Shown: piece by piece, positions 16,054-16,982 of the stretch
Layout: the number at the start of each line of letters is the position of its first letter
Numbering within the stretch: position 1 is the stretch's first letter
Notes under the pieces: generated by a model
Told to the model about the DNA's origin: nothing
The model's database searches: none
Seen by the model: the letters and a program-made list of their open reading frames with translations, nothing else
Translations under genes and position numbers: made by a program
Origin: JBFFSQ01 sp041572275
Lineage (GTDB): Bacteria > Pseudomonadota > Gammaproteobacteria > SZUA-229
NCBI GenBank assembly: GCA_041572275.1
Contig: JBFFSQ010000047.1
Span: 1 to 16,982 of the forward strand
Direction: 5' to 3'
Length of the DNA stretch: 16,982 nt

Positions 16054-16201
16054 AGTTATTCCCCATAAATAAAAACGTCGTATTTTAGCATTGAGTTATA
16101 TAAAAAATCCGATTGAATACCTTATCTTTGCTATCCCTTGTTGCTAAATCAGGCTATGGTGTGTTGATCCAGTGTAAATAATATTTATCGGGGAAGAATG
16201 A

Positions 16202-16879
16202 ATGTCGCGATTACAGGAATTAATGCAGGAGATTCGTGCACTGGAAGAACGAGTCGCGACCGAAATTAGTCGTGAAGCCAAAGAGTTTGGTTATACGATT
16301 CGAAATGGCCGCATTGCTTTTTCCAATGAGCTGCTTGAGCAACACCGGGCGGGGGCCAAACGAATTAGACGCTATTTTTCCGAGTGTTCCTGGATTGCCT
16401 TGGCCATGGCTCCTGTAGTTTACAGCTTGATTATTCCCGTTGTTATATTTGATCTATTTATCTGGGTCTATCAGGCCACTTGTTTTCCCATTTACCGTTT
16501 ACCTAAAGTCAGGCGATCGGATTATATTGTGATTGACCAGCATCATTTGAAATACCTGAATGTCATCGAACGGTTCAATTGTGTTTATTGCAGTTACGCA
16601 AATGGATTTCTTGGCTATGCACAGGAAGTTGCTGCGCGTTCGGAGCAATATTAGTGCCCCATTAAACATGCCCGTCGAATGAAGGGTGCGCATTCAAGAT
16701 ATGCTGGCTTTGTAGCCTATGGCGATGCCGATGCTTATGTTAAAGAAGTGAAATTATTGCGCCAGCAGTTACAAGATATGATAGACAAGGAGTCTTACTA
16801 TAACGACAATGTTATTTGGCGTACATTTTTCTCGTTTGTAACTGTTTTTTTGGTTATTATTGCTGCCCAATCAGGTTAA
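16202..16879 (+). pseudogene. Membrane protein gene interrupted by an in-frame TAG (codon 151)
   Basis: The first open part (16202-16654) encodes 150 residues: an N-terminal coiled-coil-like helix (LQELMQEIRALEERV), a hydrophobic stretch about 61-93 (one or two membrane segments), then CVYCSYANGFLGYAQEVAAR and SEQY before a TAG at 16652-16654. Without any frame change, reading continues as CPIKHARRMKGAHSRYAG, a charged helix, and a hydrophobic C-terminal helix (FFSFVTVFLVIIAA), stopping with TAA at 16877-16879, 225 codons in all. CVYC before and CPIKHA after the stop look like one cysteine-rich motif. In related proteins as I recall, a Trp precedes CPIKHA, so TGG to TAG is the simplest explanation. 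The start follows GGGGAAG. Function is unknown. The truncated 150-residue product could still be made, and an ATG at 16679 could start the rest (66 residues). Confidence 0.7.
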
Positions 16880-16982
16880 CTTCTATTATCTAACTGAACA
16901 GAAAAAGAGCATTGCAGTAAATAGGTGCACAATTCTGGAGCAGGTTACGCGCATTCTGTAATTAAAACCTCACAATCCATTG

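Noticed and set aside
16652..16654. TAG read as pyrrolysine or as a reassigned sense codon.
   Set aside because: TAG is the ordinary stop codon of at least four other genes in the window, and nothing else points to recoding.

Overview
The window looks like chromosomal DNA of a free-living, facultatively anaerobic or microaerophilic gammaproteobacterium. The reasons are RapA (RNA-polymerase recycling ATPase), the EF-P paralogue EfpL, PpnP and a SprT-type protein, all typical of that class, together with a NifJ-type pyruvate oxidoreductase behind an FNR-like site. No species can be named from this sequence. There are no tRNAs, rRNAs, insertion sequences or CRISPR arrays. Gene density is high and nothing suggests a large mobile island.

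Layout. (1) Bases 1-4743 form a tight plus-strand operon: the end of a LolA-like periplasmic lipoprotein-sorting protein, two FtsX/LolC-type ABC permeases, a LolD-type ATPase and a secreted outer-membrane beta-barrel. The genes overlap or are separated by only a few bases. Together they look like a self-contained route from inner to outer membrane and are the best candidate here for a poorly described system. (2) Bases 4769-7439 hold minus-strand accessory genes: a small protein resembling a degenerate GIY-YIG nuclease, a secreted DUF1223 thioredoxin-fold protein, a 366-base stretch without a convincing gene, a lipoprotein built of two 75-residue repeats, and a histone H1-like basic protein. 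(3) Bases 7560-11992 hold housekeeping genes: a SprT-family metalloprotein converging on rapA with a 4-base overlap, then divergently efpL overlapped by a YhbQ-type GIY-YIG protein. (4) Bases 12145-15759 are nifJ, preceded by two TTGAT/ATCAA-type inverted repeats that suggest oxygen control. ppnP converges on it from the other strand. (5) Bases 16202-16879 hold a membrane protein gene interrupted by one in-frame TAG codon.

The genes fall into separate functional units. The envelope operon probably moves a lipid or lipoprotein substrate. RapA and EfpL support transcription and translation. NifJ feeds electrons from pyruvate to ferredoxin or flavodoxin at low oxygen. TAG is the normal stop of at least four genes in the window, so the TAG in the last gene is more likely a nonsense mutation or sequence error than a reassigned codon.
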